Shown here: positions 54,188 to 62,890 of the stretch, one piece after another
Position numbering within the stretch: position 1 is the stretch's first letter
How the letters are laid out: the number at the start of each line of letters is the position of its first letter
Source of the DNA: Paludibacteraceae bacterium
GTDB lineage: Bacteria; Bacteroidota; Bacteroidia; Bacteroidales; Paludibacteraceae
Direction of reading: 5' to 3'
DNA: 64,000 bases
Assembly: GCA_016285885.1 (NCBI GenBank)
Contig: JAEERP010000009.1
Location: forward strand, 1 to 64,000
Position numbers and translations under genes: made by a program
Notes under the pieces: model-generated
Seen by the model: the letters and a program-made list of their open reading frames with translations, nothing else
Told to the model about the DNA's origin: nothing
Databases searched by the model: none

Positions 54188-54504
54188 TTCGTATTTTTCA
54201 AATATTAGTGTTGTACATTAATTTCGTTGAAAGGATTTTGCGTTCCATCTCTTTTAGAGGGGCAAAACTAACTCTTTTTTTGCAATTTGAAAATGTTTGA
54301 CTATGAAATCTATGTTTATTTTCTCTTTTTCTCCTCTTCTTTTCTCCTTTCGGGACATGTCGTATCGTGCATGGTTGTCGGAGATTCGTCGATGCCTTCG
54401 TGCGCCAATAGGGCCTGCCAGTTGGGGGGATTGACTTTCACATTTTATTGGAAATCTATGCAATAGTTAAAATCTTTTGTATATTTGTGACAAAGTGTGT
54501 GCGT
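54188..54504. promoter_or_regulatory. Divergent promoters of the GT32 and CHASE2 genes
   Basis: Minus strand: TAGTTTTG at 54263-54270 (76 bases before GT32). Plus strand: TATATTTG at 54480-54487 (18 bases before the CHASE2 start). No other gene or repeat is visible in these 317 bases. Confidence 0.55.
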
Positions 54505-55833
54505 ATGAAAAATATATTGAGATACATACTCCACTCGATCGGTATAATGCTAATCATAGTGACGATATGTGCGATCGTGAATGAGTTGCGTTACAGTTCT
54601 TCCTATTTGGATCCCGTGGGACAGATATTGGGAAACTTCACCATGACCGATAGCTATTTCCAGACGGAGAACGACAAGTCTGACAGAGAGGCCGATGTTA
54701 GTTCGGACATCATCATGCTGGACTTGGCGCAATGTTATTCCAGAGCTGACATCGCCGCGGGTATCGAGTACATGTATAATGCAGGGGCGAAGGTGATCGC
54801 GCTCGACGTTATCTTCAGTGGCGCCGGGAATGGGGACACGCTCGCCAATGATAGTCTCGAACATGTTATCTCCCGTTGCAAGGATCATGTGATAGCGGCC
54901 TGCAGGATGGTGCCCCAGTATGACCCGTTGCAGAAAGTGGCTGCGGGTGGAGACGAGATGAACATCAGTAAATTTAAGAAAGAGGAGTCTTTTTTCGTGA
55001 AGAACTCCGGATGCGTGGAGGCCTGCGTGAATGTCGAGAACGAGACGATCCGCAAATTCTATAAGACTCTCACCTTCGATGACACGACGCTGAGCACTTT
55101 TGTCCATGAGATTGTCCGGATGGCGCACCCGGATGTCTATAACTTCTGGGAGAGCCGGGAGGAGAATGAGGAACTGATTCATTACAAACAAACCACATTT
55201 GAGAAGATCCTCATACTTGAGGTCCTGGATATTGTGAAGGCTCAAAAGGCTATCAATGCGATGGAGTTTGAGGACCCGATGGAGAAGAAACTGTTGTTGC
55301 AGGAGATAGAGGGCAACGACACCTATTTTCGTGATCTCATAAAGGACAAAATCGTTTTGGTGGGAGATTATTTGGATCTGAGGGACTTCCATGACATTCC
55401 GATTAATATTGATGGCACGAGGCGTATCTGCGGAACGACCATCCATGGGTATGCCATCTCGACTTTGACCAAGCCGGGCAGGTTGATTAATCAGATGTCC
55501 GAAAAGGATGGTCTCCTCTTGGGCTTGCTTTATACCTTCTTGTATTGCTTCATTTATTGTTGGATCAACGAGAAGTACAATGACGTGTCGGGTGTGTTGT
55601 CCACCACCCTCCAGATCATCATGATGCTGGCCCTCGTCTTTTTAGGTGGATATTTGTTTATCGAACGTCAATACAACATCACATTGCTCTATGCATTGTT
55701 GGGAACAGGTTTGGCGGGATATGCGGCGGAAATCTTCTACTTCTTGCTATTCAAAGTGGAAAAGATCATAGTGAAGAAGAGGGGTGGAAAGACGCTTGAA
55801 CAGGAAATAGTGGAAAACATAGAAAAACGATAA
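54505..55833 (+). CDS. CHASE2-domain membrane protein without an output domain
   Basis: ATG 54505 (MKNILRYILHSIGIML) is preferred over TTG 54448 because a -7 box lies between them; 442 residues. After one N-terminal membrane helix comes a CHASE2 extracytoplasmic sensor (about 45-330: DIIMLDLAQCYSRADIAAGIEYM, AKVIALDVIFSG, KIVLVGDYLDLRDFHDIPIN, GTTIHGYAISTLT), then three C-terminal membrane helices (LLGLLYTFLYCFIYCW, IIMMLALVFLGGYLF, LLYALLGTGLAGYAA). Most CHASE2 proteins go on to a kinase, cyclase or GGDEF domain; this one ends after a short basic tail. The caspase gene follows after 4 bases, so signalling may pass to it through protein contact. Confidence 0.85.
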   Translation: MKNILRYILHSIGIMLIIVTICAIVNELRYSSSYLDPVGQILGNFTMTDSYFQTENDKSDREADVSSDIIMLDLAQCYSRADIAAGIEYMYNAGAKVIALDVIFSGAGNGDTLANDSLEHVISRCKDHVIAACRMVPQYDPLQKVAAGGDEMNISKFKKEESFFVKNSGCVEACVNVENETIRKFYKTLTFDDTTLSTFVHEIVRMAHPDVYNFWESREENEELIHYKQTTFEKILILEVLDIVKAQKAINAMEFEDPMEKKLLLQEIEGNDTYFRDLIKDKIVLVGDYLDLRDFHDIPINIDGTRRICGTTIHGYAISTLTKPGRLINQMSEKDGLLLGLLYTFLYCFIYCWINEKYNDVSGVLSTTLQIIMMLALVFLGGYLFIERQYNITLLYALLGTGLAGYAAEIFYFLLFKVEKIIVKKRGGKTLEQEIVENIEKR

Positions 55834-55837
55834 AAAA

Positions 55838-57865
55838 ATGAAGAAGTATTTATTGACAATGTGTCTGTTGGCCTTGTCCGTCGCCTATGCGCCGGCTCAA
55901 AAAGCGAACAGAAGCACTAAAACAGGAAAGTGGGGTTTCATGAATGGTTCCACGTGGGTCATTCAACCTATTTATGAGGACTACGACCAGGTAAATGCAT
56001 TTGCGGGTAGAAAATATGCAATCGTGCAATACCAAGGGAAGTGGGGTGCCGTGGCCGCGGATGGAAAGTATTATTGCAAACCGGTCTTCACGACCAAGGA
56101 GATGGCCCTTCGCGCCGCTAAGTTGGCTGTTAAAGGTGGAGATAGAAGCGTCTTCCTTTACTCAGTCTATGATAATACCGTGAGCAAATGGGGATTCGTG
56201 GATTACACCGGCGAGATGTATTTCCGTCCTATTTATGAGGATGTGGATAAGGATTTCTCCTTCGAAAGGGGAAAGAACTATGCCATCGTGAAGTTGGACA
56301 AGCAGTGGGGTGCCGTGGATCGTGAAGGTGTGATGGCCATCAACCCATATTTCACCTCTAAGGAGGATGTCCGCAAAGCTGTGAAGGAGTGGGAGACGAA
56401 CGCCGTGTTGGGAGAAAACATCTATATTGGTTTGAAGAACGGTGTGAAGAAGATTGGTTTCATCAACTACTTGGGTAATTGGACTATGAAGCCAGTGTTC
56501 GAGAACGTCGATAAGACCGCGATCTTTAGTCCGGCATGCTATTTTGCCGTGGTGAAGTATAGAGGGAAATGGGGTGCCATCGACCGTGCTGGTAACTTCG
56601 TGGTAAAACCTACTTTTGCTGACATGAACGCAGCCAAGGCGGCGGCGAAGAAGTGGCAGGCGAATAATCCGAAAGGAAAGGTTGCTCCTTCTTTAGTGCC
56701 AAATTTGGAGTCTTTCGCATACAAGACACCTAATCTTGCGGCTCAAGAGCCACAGAAGAGGCCTGATACTCCAACCAAGCCAACTAAGCCAAGCGGAGGC
56801 AATACAACTCCTGGTAAGGTGGAGCCTACTCCAACTGTTACCCATGTGGTGCAGGGAGCCCCTACGATCAAGATATTGTCGCCTAAGGATGGCGCTCAAT
56901 ACTCTTCCCCTGAAGTTACTTTCACTTACGAGACTTCCACCCATGATGGTAGCGAGCCTGAGATCATCGCTTACATCAATGGTGAGTTGATGCCTCGCAC
57001 GAAAGGTGTTAAACGTGTCGGAAAGCAGATTACACTCACTTTGCCTCGTGTGAGCGATTGCCGCGTGCAGTTGATCGCAAAGGATAACAGAGGACAAAAC
57101 AGTGACCCAGCCGTTGTGTTGTTGCACTACCGTGGTGATCGTCCGAAACCAGCTTTGCATGTCTTTGCTGTCGGTGTGAGCGATTATGACCAGGCAGACC
57201 TGAGATTGCAACATGCGGCGAAGGATGCGGCAGACTTCATGAATACGGTGAAGACTTGTAACTTGTCCCAATACCAGTCTCTCAAGACCGCCAATCTGAT
57301 TCAAGACAAGGGCGCTTCCGACAAGAACATCAAGAAGGGTCTCTCTACATTGGTGAACTCGGCGAACCAGGGCGATGTAATCTTGCTCTTCTTCTCCGGA
57401 CATGGTGCGAAAGAGGGTGCTGAAACCTATTTCTTGTCATGCAATGCGGAGAGCAATGACCTCTTCTCTTCTGCGGTCGATTTCGATATCATCCGTAGCG
57501 CCTTGAAGAGAATGAAGGACAAGAAATGTAAGATCATCATCTTCATGGATGCTTGCCACTCAGGTTCCATGTATGGCATCAGAGGTGCCGCAGAGACCTT
57601 CTCCATGGCAGAGCCTGACATTATCGGATTCTACTCCAGCACCGAAGCGCAGAAGTCTAACGAGTCTGAGCAGTGGGAGAACGGTATCTTCACGAAGGCT
57701 TTGCTCGAAGGTATAAAGGGTAAGGCAGTCGATGAGGAAGGAAACATCACGTTGGATGCTTTGGAACTCTACATCCGCAACCAGGTAAGGCAAGCGACCA
57801 ACGGAAGGCAAATGCCTATCTTCGAGAACAGACAGGGTAACTTCATCCTCTTCGAGAAGAAATAG
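55838..57865 (+). CDS. Secreted WG-repeat caspase-family protease
   Basis: This 675-residue protein has a Sec signal peptide (LLTMCLLALSVAYAPAQ). Residues about 28-270 hold five or six WG repeats (KWGFMNGSTWVIQPIYEDYD, KWGAVAADGKYYCKPVF, KWGFVDYTG, QWGAVDREG, KIGFINYLG, KWGAIDRAGNFVVKPTF). A Pro/Thr-rich hinge and an Ig-like strand region follow, then a C14 caspase domain (about 435-675). The catalytic His (LFFSGHGAK, residue 522) and Cys (FMDACHSGSM, residue 573) are intact. A periplasmic or surface caspase behind a CHASE2 sensor is unusual, because most bacterial caspases act in the cytoplasm. It is co-transcribed with the CHASE2 gene. Confidence 0.9.
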   Translation: MKKYLLTMCLLALSVAYAPAQKANRSTKTGKWGFMNGSTWVIQPIYEDYDQVNAFAGRKYAIVQYQGKWGAVAADGKYYCKPVFTTKEMALRAAKLAVKGGDRSVFLYSVYDNTVSKWGFVDYTGEMYFRPIYEDVDKDFSFERGKNYAIVKLDKQWGAVDREGVMAINPYFTSKEDVRKAVKEWETNAVLGENIYIGLKNGVKKIGFINYLGNWTMKPVFENVDKTAIFSPACYFAVVKYRGKWGAIDRAGNFVVKPTFADMNAAKAAAKKWQANNPKGKVAPSLVPNLESFAYKTPNLAAQEPQKRPDTPTKPTKPSGGNTTPGKVEPTPTVTHVVQGAPTIKILSPKDGAQYSSPEVTFTYETSTHDGSEPEIIAYINGELMPRTKGVKRVGKQITLTLPRVSDCRVQLIAKDNRGQNSDPAVVLLHYRGDRPKPALHVFAVGVSDYDQADLRLQHAAKDAADFMNTVKTCNLSQYQSLKTANLIQDKGASDKNIKKGLSTLVNSANQGDVILLFFSGHGAKEGAETYFLSCNAESNDLFSSAVDFDIIRSALKRMKDKKCKIIIFMDACHSGSMYGIRGAAETFSMAEPDIIGFYSSTEAQKSNESEQWENGIFTKALLEGIKGKAVDEEGNITLDALELYIRNQVRQATNGRQMPIFENRQGNFILFEKK

Positions 57866-57868
57866 TTT

Positions 57869-57882
57869 GGCATGTGTTTTGT
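57869..57882 (+). promoter_or_regulatory. Sigma-54-like promoter upstream of the DUF4384 gene
   Basis: The stretch TTTGGCATGTGTTTTGTA places GG at 57869-57870 and GT at 57881-57882, the -24/-12 spacing of RpoN promoters (consensus TGGCACG-N4-TTGC, here ending TTGT). It lies just after the caspase stop, 47 bases before the DUF4384 start. A near copy occurs at 58829-58842. Confidence 0.5.
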
Positions 57883-57928
57883 ACTAAATTTAGTATATTA
57901 GTATACATTAACAAGAAAGGAGTTTAAT

Positions 57929-58804
57929 ATGAAGAAATGTTTTTTGATAGCGCTTTTGTCGATGCTGGTTAGCCTCGTCTGCGCACAAGATATCTACGTC
58001 TATTCCGTCATCGGAAAGGCGGAGAAGCAAGCGAACGGGAAGTGGGTGGCTCTGCAGAAAAGGGATCCGCTCTTGTTGACGGATATGATCCGTGTGGATA
58101 ACAACTCTGCGTTGTCTTTCATCGACCGTAAGGCGGAGAAGATCTATTCCATCTCCCAGAACAACGGCCAGAAGGTGAGCGAGCTGATCGCCAACTACAA
58201 GAGCAAGCAGAGCTATGCCTCTAACTTCGTCTCCCACGCCTCCAAATCGCTTTTCAACGGAGGTTCGGATAGAATCAGCCATGAGGCCGCCGGTTGTACC
58301 TATCGTGGAGATATTATCGAGAACGATATCGCGAAGGCGATTTTGGCTAAGCACAATGGTAGTCCGTTGGGCTCCATGAACAATGCCAAGACCGATTACG
58401 CCATCTCATTCTCCATCCTTGACAGAAGGACTAAGGCCGAGTTGGAGGGCGTTGTAGCCTTGGATAGCCAGGCTGTCTTCAGAATCAAGAATAGCAGCGA
58501 CACTCCGTTGTATGTGAACATCCTTGACATCAACAAGAACGGTGAGAAGTATGACTGCTTGCCAATCGACGATGCCACGACGATGTCCCACTTGCTCATC
58601 CCTGGCAATTGTACGATCGATTTGACCACGTACCCTGTGGAGTTCTCCGAGCCAGTCGGAATCGACAATCTGATCCTTATCGCGACAGAGGTGCCATACG
58701 ACCTCCGTCAGGTGATGAAGTACTTCGATAAAGCGGACGCTTCCAAGGTTCAATCGTCGAATTATCCAGTTGGTGTTTATTGTAAAAAAATTGAGGTAAA
58801 ATAA
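57929..58804 (+). CDS. Secreted FecR-like / DUF4384 protein
   Basis: This 291-residue protein has a signal peptide (FLIALLSMLVSLVCAQ). Residues 20-85 resemble a FecR-like strand domain (VYSVIGKAEKQANGKWVALQ, DMIRVDNNSALSFID). Residues about 165-285 match the DUF4384 pattern (VFRIKNSSDTPLYVNILDIN, CLPI, and a late NLILIATEVPYD). DUF4384 proteins are often encoded beside caspases. It follows the caspase by 63 bases and is probably transcribed both with it and from its own sigma-54-like promoter. It may be a partner or substrate of the caspase; that is inference. Confidence 0.8.
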   Translation: MKKCFLIALLSMLVSLVCAQDIYVYSVIGKAEKQANGKWVALQKRDPLLLTDMIRVDNNSALSFIDRKAEKIYSISQNNGQKVSELIANYKSKQSYASNFVSHASKSLFNGGSDRISHEAAGCTYRGDIIENDIAKAILAKHNGSPLGSMNNAKTDYAISFSILDRRTKAELEGVVALDSQAVFRIKNSSDTPLYVNILDINKNGEKYDCLPIDDATTMSHLLIPGNCTIDLTTYPVEFSEPVGIDNLILIATEVPYDLRQVMKYFDKADASKVQSSNYPVGVYCKKIEVK

Positions 58805-58828
58805 TAAATTAGGACTTCGGGAGAGTTT

Positions 58829-58951
58829 GGCACGCTTTTTGTACTATACTTAATGGCGTTGTGAAATGCTTTCCTTATAAATTTGTAGTTTAGTTCTAAT
58901 TTGCGTTTTTTAAAAAGAAAAGCCATCCATTTCGGGTGGCTTTCTTTTTTT
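58829..58951 (+). ncRNA. Possible small transcript from a sigma-54-like promoter
   Basis: TTTGGCACGCTTTTTGTAC (GG 58829-58830, GT 58841-58842) is almost the same as the motif at 57869 and closer to the RpoN consensus. No ORF follows on this strand before a terminator at 58917-58951, so any transcript would be about 100 bases long and non-coding, unless the motif is merely a duplicated remnant. A TAAATTTG box at 58878 could be an alternative start. Confidence 0.3.
58917..58951. terminator. Bidirectional terminator
   Basis: AAAGCCATCC pairs with GGGTGGCTTT around loop ATTTC, with T runs on both strands (TTTTTTT after it on plus; TTTTCTTTTTA on minus). It can end the CHASE2-caspase-DUF4384 transcript on the plus strand. 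Confidence 0.75.
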
Positions 58952-59005
58952 GTTGTTTGTCGGTGAGTCGATTGTGCGGTCTGCCTTTTCCGCTATCCGA
59001 TTGTA

Positions 59006-59043
59006 TAAAAACAAAAGAGACTGACCCTTTTCAGAATCAGTCT
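59006..59043 (-). terminator. Terminator of tRNA-Phe
   Basis: On the minus strand AGACTGA pairs with TCAGTCT (7 bp, loop of 12) followed by CTTTTGTTTTT, starting 7 bases after the tRNA 3' end. Confidence 0.75.
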
Positions 59044-59049
59044 TTTCAG

Positions 59050-59122
59050 TGGTACCACCAGGAATCGAACCGGGGACACAAGGATTTTCAGTCCTTTGCT
59101 CTACCAACTGAGCTATGGCACC
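59050..59122 (-). tRNA. tRNA-Phe (GAA)
   Basis: The minus strand folds into a 73-base cloverleaf beginning GGTGCCATAGCTCAGTTGGT. The acceptor stem GGTGCCA pairs with TGGTACC (one G-T), the anticodon loop is CTGAAAA with anticodon GAA, the T arm is CCCCGGTTCGATTCCTGG-like and the discriminator base is A. CCA is not encoded. It has a perfect upstream promoter and a terminator. Confidence 0.97.
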
Positions 59123-59140
59123 TTCTTTGTTTTTGCTCTG

Positions 59141-59171
59141 CAAAGGTAGATACTTTTCTTGAAGTGGCAAA
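59141..59171 (-). promoter_or_regulatory. Promoter of tRNA-Phe
   Basis: On the minus strand TTTG (59168-59171) and TACCTTTG (59141-59148) are separated by 19 bases, the textbook Bacteroidetes sigma-ABfr promoter, 18 bases before the tRNA. Confidence 0.8.
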
Positions 59172-59221
59172 TTTTTTCGGATTAAAATTTAATATTATTT
59201 TTTATAGAACTGATTATCAAT

Positions 59222-59229
59222 TATATTTG
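59222..59229 (+). promoter_or_regulatory. -7 box of the YgjP-type peptidase gene
   Basis: TATATTTG, a full match to the consensus, 31 bases before the start codon. Confidence 0.6.
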
Positions 59230-59260
59230 TACTCCTTTTGATGAGTATAATAGAATAAAG

Positions 59261-59989
59261 ATGGGCCGGGAAGTGGGTGAAATAGAGGTGGAAGGGATCG
59301 GAAAGGTCTTGGTTTCCTATAGTGGCAGGGCAAAATATGTATCCATTAGGATAAAACCCGGGCAGATTGTATTGGTTATTCCGCATAGGTATACCCTTAG
59401 GGAGGCGCTCAATTTCCTCGACAAGAAAAGAGAATGGATTCAGGATACCGTACGAAAGAGCGAGAAGCGCTTGTCGTCCATGCGGCCTATCCTTTTTGAT
59501 GAATCTACCGAGTACAAGACCCTAACCTTTGAGGTTTGTATCACACGTGTGGAGGGGCCACATTTCCAATCGAAGTTGCAGGAGGGCGTGTTGACCATCT
59601 ATTGTCCGAAAAGTGCGGATATCGCGTCGGAGAGCGTCCAAACGCTCATCAAGAAGGTTGTCGAGCGGACGATGACGGTGGAGGCGAAGCGTGTTTTGCC
59701 GGACCGGTTGCGATACATTGCGGAGAGATGTGGTTTGAAGTATGATAGTTGCCGTATCCGAAACGTACGTTCCATATGGGGCAGCTGCACAAAAGAAAGC
59801 CACATCAGTTTAAATTTATACCTGATGCGGCTTCCACAACATTTGATAGATTACGTTCTAATTCACGAATTGTGCCATACTGTCGAGTTGAATCACAGTG
59901 AGCGTTTCTGGGCCCTTGTGGATTCGTTCACGGGAGGGAGGGCCAAATCCCTCCGGAAGGAGCTCCGTGGATATTACCCTGGCATTTGA
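59261..59989 (+). CDS. YgjP/SprT-like M48-type zinc metallopeptidase
   Basis: This 242-residue protein contains the zinc site VLIHELCHTVELNHSERFW near residue 205 (HExxH with a third His), preceded by the family block RIRNVRSIWGSCTKESHISLNLYLM. An N-terminal strand region with YVSIRIKPGQIVLVIPH is also typical. YgjP-like proteins are annotated as M48-family or DUF45 metallopeptidases of unknown substrate, sometimes linked to restriction-modification loci; no such neighbours are seen here. Confidence 0.92.
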   Translation: MGREVGEIEVEGIGKVLVSYSGRAKYVSIRIKPGQIVLVIPHRYTLREALNFLDKKREWIQDTVRKSEKRLSSMRPILFDESTEYKTLTFEVCITRVEGPHFQSKLQEGVLTIYCPKSADIASESVQTLIKKVVERTMTVEAKRVLPDRLRYIAERCGLKYDSCRIRNVRSIWGSCTKESHISLNLYLMRLPQHLIDYVLIHELCHTVELNHSERFWALVDSFTGGRAKSLRKELRGYYPGI

Positions 59990-60044
59990 GCCTTTTGCCG
60001 AACAGAGCCGTTAGGTGGTCTGTGGGAGCCTTTGGACAGATATC

Positions 60045-60533
60045 TTAATCCTGCCGTCTGTTGACGTTGACATGCTTCAACTCGATGTAGTGGTCGCTCC
60101 GATGGTCGTAGCTGCCATCTTTATAAGCCCAGTAATCGGCCACATCCATGTAGAAGTACCCATACATGTAGTTGTTTGTCACTTCCCTGAGATCAATGCA
60201 GGATATGTCGTTCTGCCATCTGCCTCCATAGTTCAACGCAATGACGCTGTATGCATCATCCAGCCAATACCAGCCAAACTCGTAGGTCTGTTGGTAAACG
60301 CCTTTGTAATAGAACTCCTCGAAGCCATATTTGTAGCTGTTTTCCTCGTAAAAGAAGAATCTGCTGAAGTAGTTTTCTTGTCCGTAATATTCCTTGATCG
60401 GTAATACTCCTTCCCAACAAACGCCGGTGATGATTCTTCCTTCCATCTCCTCTTCGTCCTGGCACGAGGTGAAGCCGCTGATGGCCAGCGCTGACAAAAG
60501 GAGTGTGATGATTTTTCTGCGTAAAGATTTCAT
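60045..60533 (-). CDS. Small lipoprotein of unknown function
   Basis: I choose the second Met (60533) of the 164-residue frame (MSMKSLRRK) as likely start. A signal peptide with lipobox GFTSC places it in a membrane after lipidation. The mature part (about 138 residues) is rich in Tyr, Phe and Asp and looks like a single beta-rich lipocalin-like fold (FGWYWLDDAYSVIALNYGG, YIELKHV). I recognise no family with certainty. A minus-strand -7 box TAATTTTG lies at 60616-60623. Confidence 0.7.
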   Translation of the reverse strand: MKSLRRKIITLLLSALAISGFTSCQDEEEMEGRIITGVCWEGVLPIKEYYGQENYFSRFFFYEENSYKYGFEEFYYKGVYQQTYEFGWYWLDDAYSVIALNYGGRWQNDISCIDLREVTNNYMYGYFYMDVADYWAYKDGSYDHRSDHYIELKHVNVNRRQD

Positions 60534-60539
60534 GCTCAT

Positions 60540-60795
60540 TCTTTTAGGTTTAAAAATAGTTTAAACGAACTATGCGACGGTCTCCTGGAGGGAGCCGCCT
60601 CTTGATAGCTCTATACAAAATTAAAAAAATAAATCAGAATCGCAACAAATATGGCATGTTTTTCAGACACTATAAGGGCTAAAGATATGTGTAAAAAGAG
60701 TATGCGGTGTGAGACGTTATTCTTTTGGAGCACGTCGGTTGTCCTGCTTCCGTCTGTCGTTGGGTTTCTTACGGCACGAGACCGGGAAGGGATGA
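60540..60795. other. Spacer between the two lipoprotein genes
   Basis: The spacer contains the -7 box TAATTTTG (60616-60623, minus strand) of the lipoprotein gene at 60045. Nothing else is recognised. Confidence 0.4.
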
Positions 60796-61317
60796 TCAGT
60801 TGATCTGGTTAATCTCTCCGGTATAGTCCATCTGGAAGGAGAGTCCGTCACCCTCTGCGGTTATGTATATGGTGTATGTGTCATCCGAGTTCTTGCTGAT
60901 TTTTGCTTTCGCTAATTCCAGGTCACGGATTTCGGATCCTCCCCATTCCTTCATGACATTCAGCCTTTTAGGTCCCATCGTGGCAATGGAATAGCTATCT
61001 ACGCTTACATTGGAGAATAGGACTTGGAGGTATCTGGTGCCACAGTTGCTTTCTGAATTGAGGTCATATTCTTTATCCAATTCAGAATCTTTCATCACCA
61101 GTACAATGGTCAACTCGTCGTTAGCGGTGGTGGCCTTGAAATTTAAGCCAGAACCTTTGGTGAGTTGTGTGGTGGCGGTTTGGTATTTTACGCCATTCAC
61201 GACCAGAATGCGGGTTGGGGTGTCTTTTCCGTTGGTCTCCTCTTGAGCGTGTTCACATGAACTGAGGGCGAATATACACATTAATAGGGTGGCCCCGAAA
61301 GTGAATAATGGTTTCAT
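60796..61317 (-). CDS. Small lipoprotein of unknown function
   Basis: This 173-residue protein has a signal peptide and lipobox FALSSC. The mature region begins with an acidic linker (EHAQEETNGKD) and contains beta strands (TRILVVNGVKYQTATTQL, YTIYITAEGDGLSFQMDYTG). No family is recognised. It is on the same strand as the lipoprotein gene at 60045 but each has its own promoter box (here TATATTTG at 61370-61377, 53 bases upstream). Confidence 0.75.
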   Translation of the reverse strand: MKPLFTFGATLLMCIFALSSCEHAQEETNGKDTPTRILVVNGVKYQTATTQLTKGSGLNFKATTANDELTIVLVMKDSELDKEYDLNSESNCGTRYLQVLFSNVSVDSYSIATMGPKRLNVMKEWGGSEIRDLELAKAKISKNSDDTYTIYITAEGDGLSFQMDYTGEINQIN

Positions 61318-61762
61318 AAGTAATTGTTTTTACAATAAAAGCCACATACATAAATAGTTGAATGTGGTGCAAATATAATAATCTTATCTTGAATAATGTA
61401 TAATCGTTAGTCAAAAATAGACGGAAATGACCCTCTTTTGTTGACGCCAAATAATTGTATATGAAATATTTGACAAAACTCCACGTCGAAGGTTCTGCGT
61501 AAAAAAAATCATATTAATTTAATGGCGTATTCATCATATTTATATAAATTGTTATTATATTTGTCGATAGCTGATCGGTGAAATGATCATGGAAATGGGT
61601 TTGCCATCGCATGAAAGAGATGTGCGCTCATTTTTTAATTTTCTGATAACGAATCTTGTACGATTTGAATACAATATTTTTTCGTATGTTCTCGTTATAT
61701 ATAATAGGAATGCATGAAAATGTATCAAGTGAAGTTAGGGGTTTAATTTTAATTCATTCATT
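61318..61762. promoter_or_regulatory. Divergent region between a lipoprotein gene and the PP-loop amidotransferase gene
   Basis: Minus strand: TATATTTG at 61370-61377. Plus strand: TATATTTG at 61556-61563, which leaves a leader of about 190 bases before ATG 61763. Within that leader an ORF of 44 codons (61583-61717, beginning MIMEMGLPSHERD) is open but has no clear ribosome site; I list it only as a possibility. Confidence 0.5.
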
Positions 61763-62818
61763 ATGGTAAGAAGATGTTGTATATGTAATTTGCCCGATAA
61801 TTATCCATACATCACTTATAATGAGGAGGGTGTATGTAATTATTGTTTGACGAATAAGGGGAAATACTATTATCCCGGAATGGAAGCCTTGAAAAAGGAT
61901 GTGGATGCGGTATTGTCGCAAAGTGATCCGAACAGGAAGTATGATTGCGCGGTGGGTGTTAGTGGCGGAAGGGATAGCTCATATCTCCTCTACTTTGCGA
62001 AAAAGGTTCTGAACCTGAATGTGTTGGCTGTCTCCATAGAACATGATTTCATGACTCCTCAGGCGAGGCAGAATGTTAAAACCATCGTGGAGAAGTTGGG
62101 AGTGGACATCCACTATATCAAAAACGAGGTGTTGAACACGTCGGGTAGACAATGTGTCCGTAATTGGGCAAAAAAACCCGATATCGCCATGTGCGCCACT
62201 TTCTGCACGGGCTGTCGCTATGGAATCAAGAAGTTGATCCCGAAATTTGTGCGTGAACAGCAAATCCCTTTGTTGTTGACGGGCGACACACCATTTGAGT
62301 TGATGGATTATCGTGTGGATTTGCTTTGTGAAGGCAAGCCTGCTAATACGAAGAATAAAGTTATAGGGTATGGTAAGCGATTGCTGAAGAACCCTTCTTA
62401 TCTGAGCTCGATTAAAACATTGTACTACCAATTCCAGGACTTCGTATCATGGGAGGGCGCAAAGAAGAAGTCCATCCCTGTGCGGATCCAACCTTTCTTC
62501 TATATCGAATGGAAGAAGGAGGAGGTCATTACCAAGATCACGGAGTTGGGGTGGAGCTACAATGACAATTTCCACTCCACATGGCGGTCTGATTGTTATA
62601 TCAACATGCTTAGACAATTCTTCTACAAGAAGGAATTGGGATTTAATGACATGGATGTCTATTATGGCGAATTGCTCAGAAATAAGGAGATAGAGAAACC
62701 GGAGGCGCTGGCACATATCCAGGAAGAGGGTAACTATAGCGAAGATGTGGTTCGCTCTATTTTGAAAGAGTACTACGACGTGGATTATGATGATGTGATC
62801 CGACGGATGAAAAAATAG
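61763..62818 (+). CDS. PP-loop N-acetyl-sugar amidotransferase family protein (WbpG-like)
   Basis: This 351-residue enzyme has an N-terminal four-Cys motif (CCICNLPDN and GVCNYCL), the ATP pyrophosphatase loop GVSGGRDSSYLLYFA near residue 74 and a further FCTGCRYGIKK. These are marks of the amidotransferase family that converts sugar carboxyl or keto groups in O-antigen synthesis (WbpG/PseA relatives). There is no glutaminase partner next to it. The gene is monocistronic with a terminator at 62840. A surface-sugar role is likely, the substrate unknown. Confidence 0.85.
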   Translation: MVRRCCICNLPDNYPYITYNEEGVCNYCLTNKGKYYYPGMEALKKDVDAVLSQSDPNRKYDCAVGVSGGRDSSYLLYFAKKVLNLNVLAVSIEHDFMTPQARQNVKTIVEKLGVDIHYIKNEVLNTSGRQCVRNWAKKPDIAMCATFCTGCRYGIKKLIPKFVREQQIPLLLTGDTPFELMDYRVDLLCEGKPANTKNKVIGYGKRLLKNPSYLSSIKTLYYQFQDFVSWEGAKKKSIPVRIQPFFYIEWKKEEVITKITELGWSYNDNFHSTWRSDCYINMLRQFFYKKELGFNDMDVYYGELLRNKEIEKPEALAHIQEEGNYSEDVVRSILKEYYDVDYDDVIRRMKK

Positions 62819-62839
62819 TGTCTTAGTTGATGTCAATTG

Positions 62840-62872
62840 GGTCTGGGTCTTTCGTGGACTCAGACCTTTTTT
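62840..62872 (+). terminator. Terminator of the PP-loop gene
   Basis: GGTCTGGGTC pairs with GACTCAGACC (one G-T), 7-base loop, followed by six T. Confidence 0.85.
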
Positions 62873-62890
62873 GTAAGTGGGTACTTTTTA

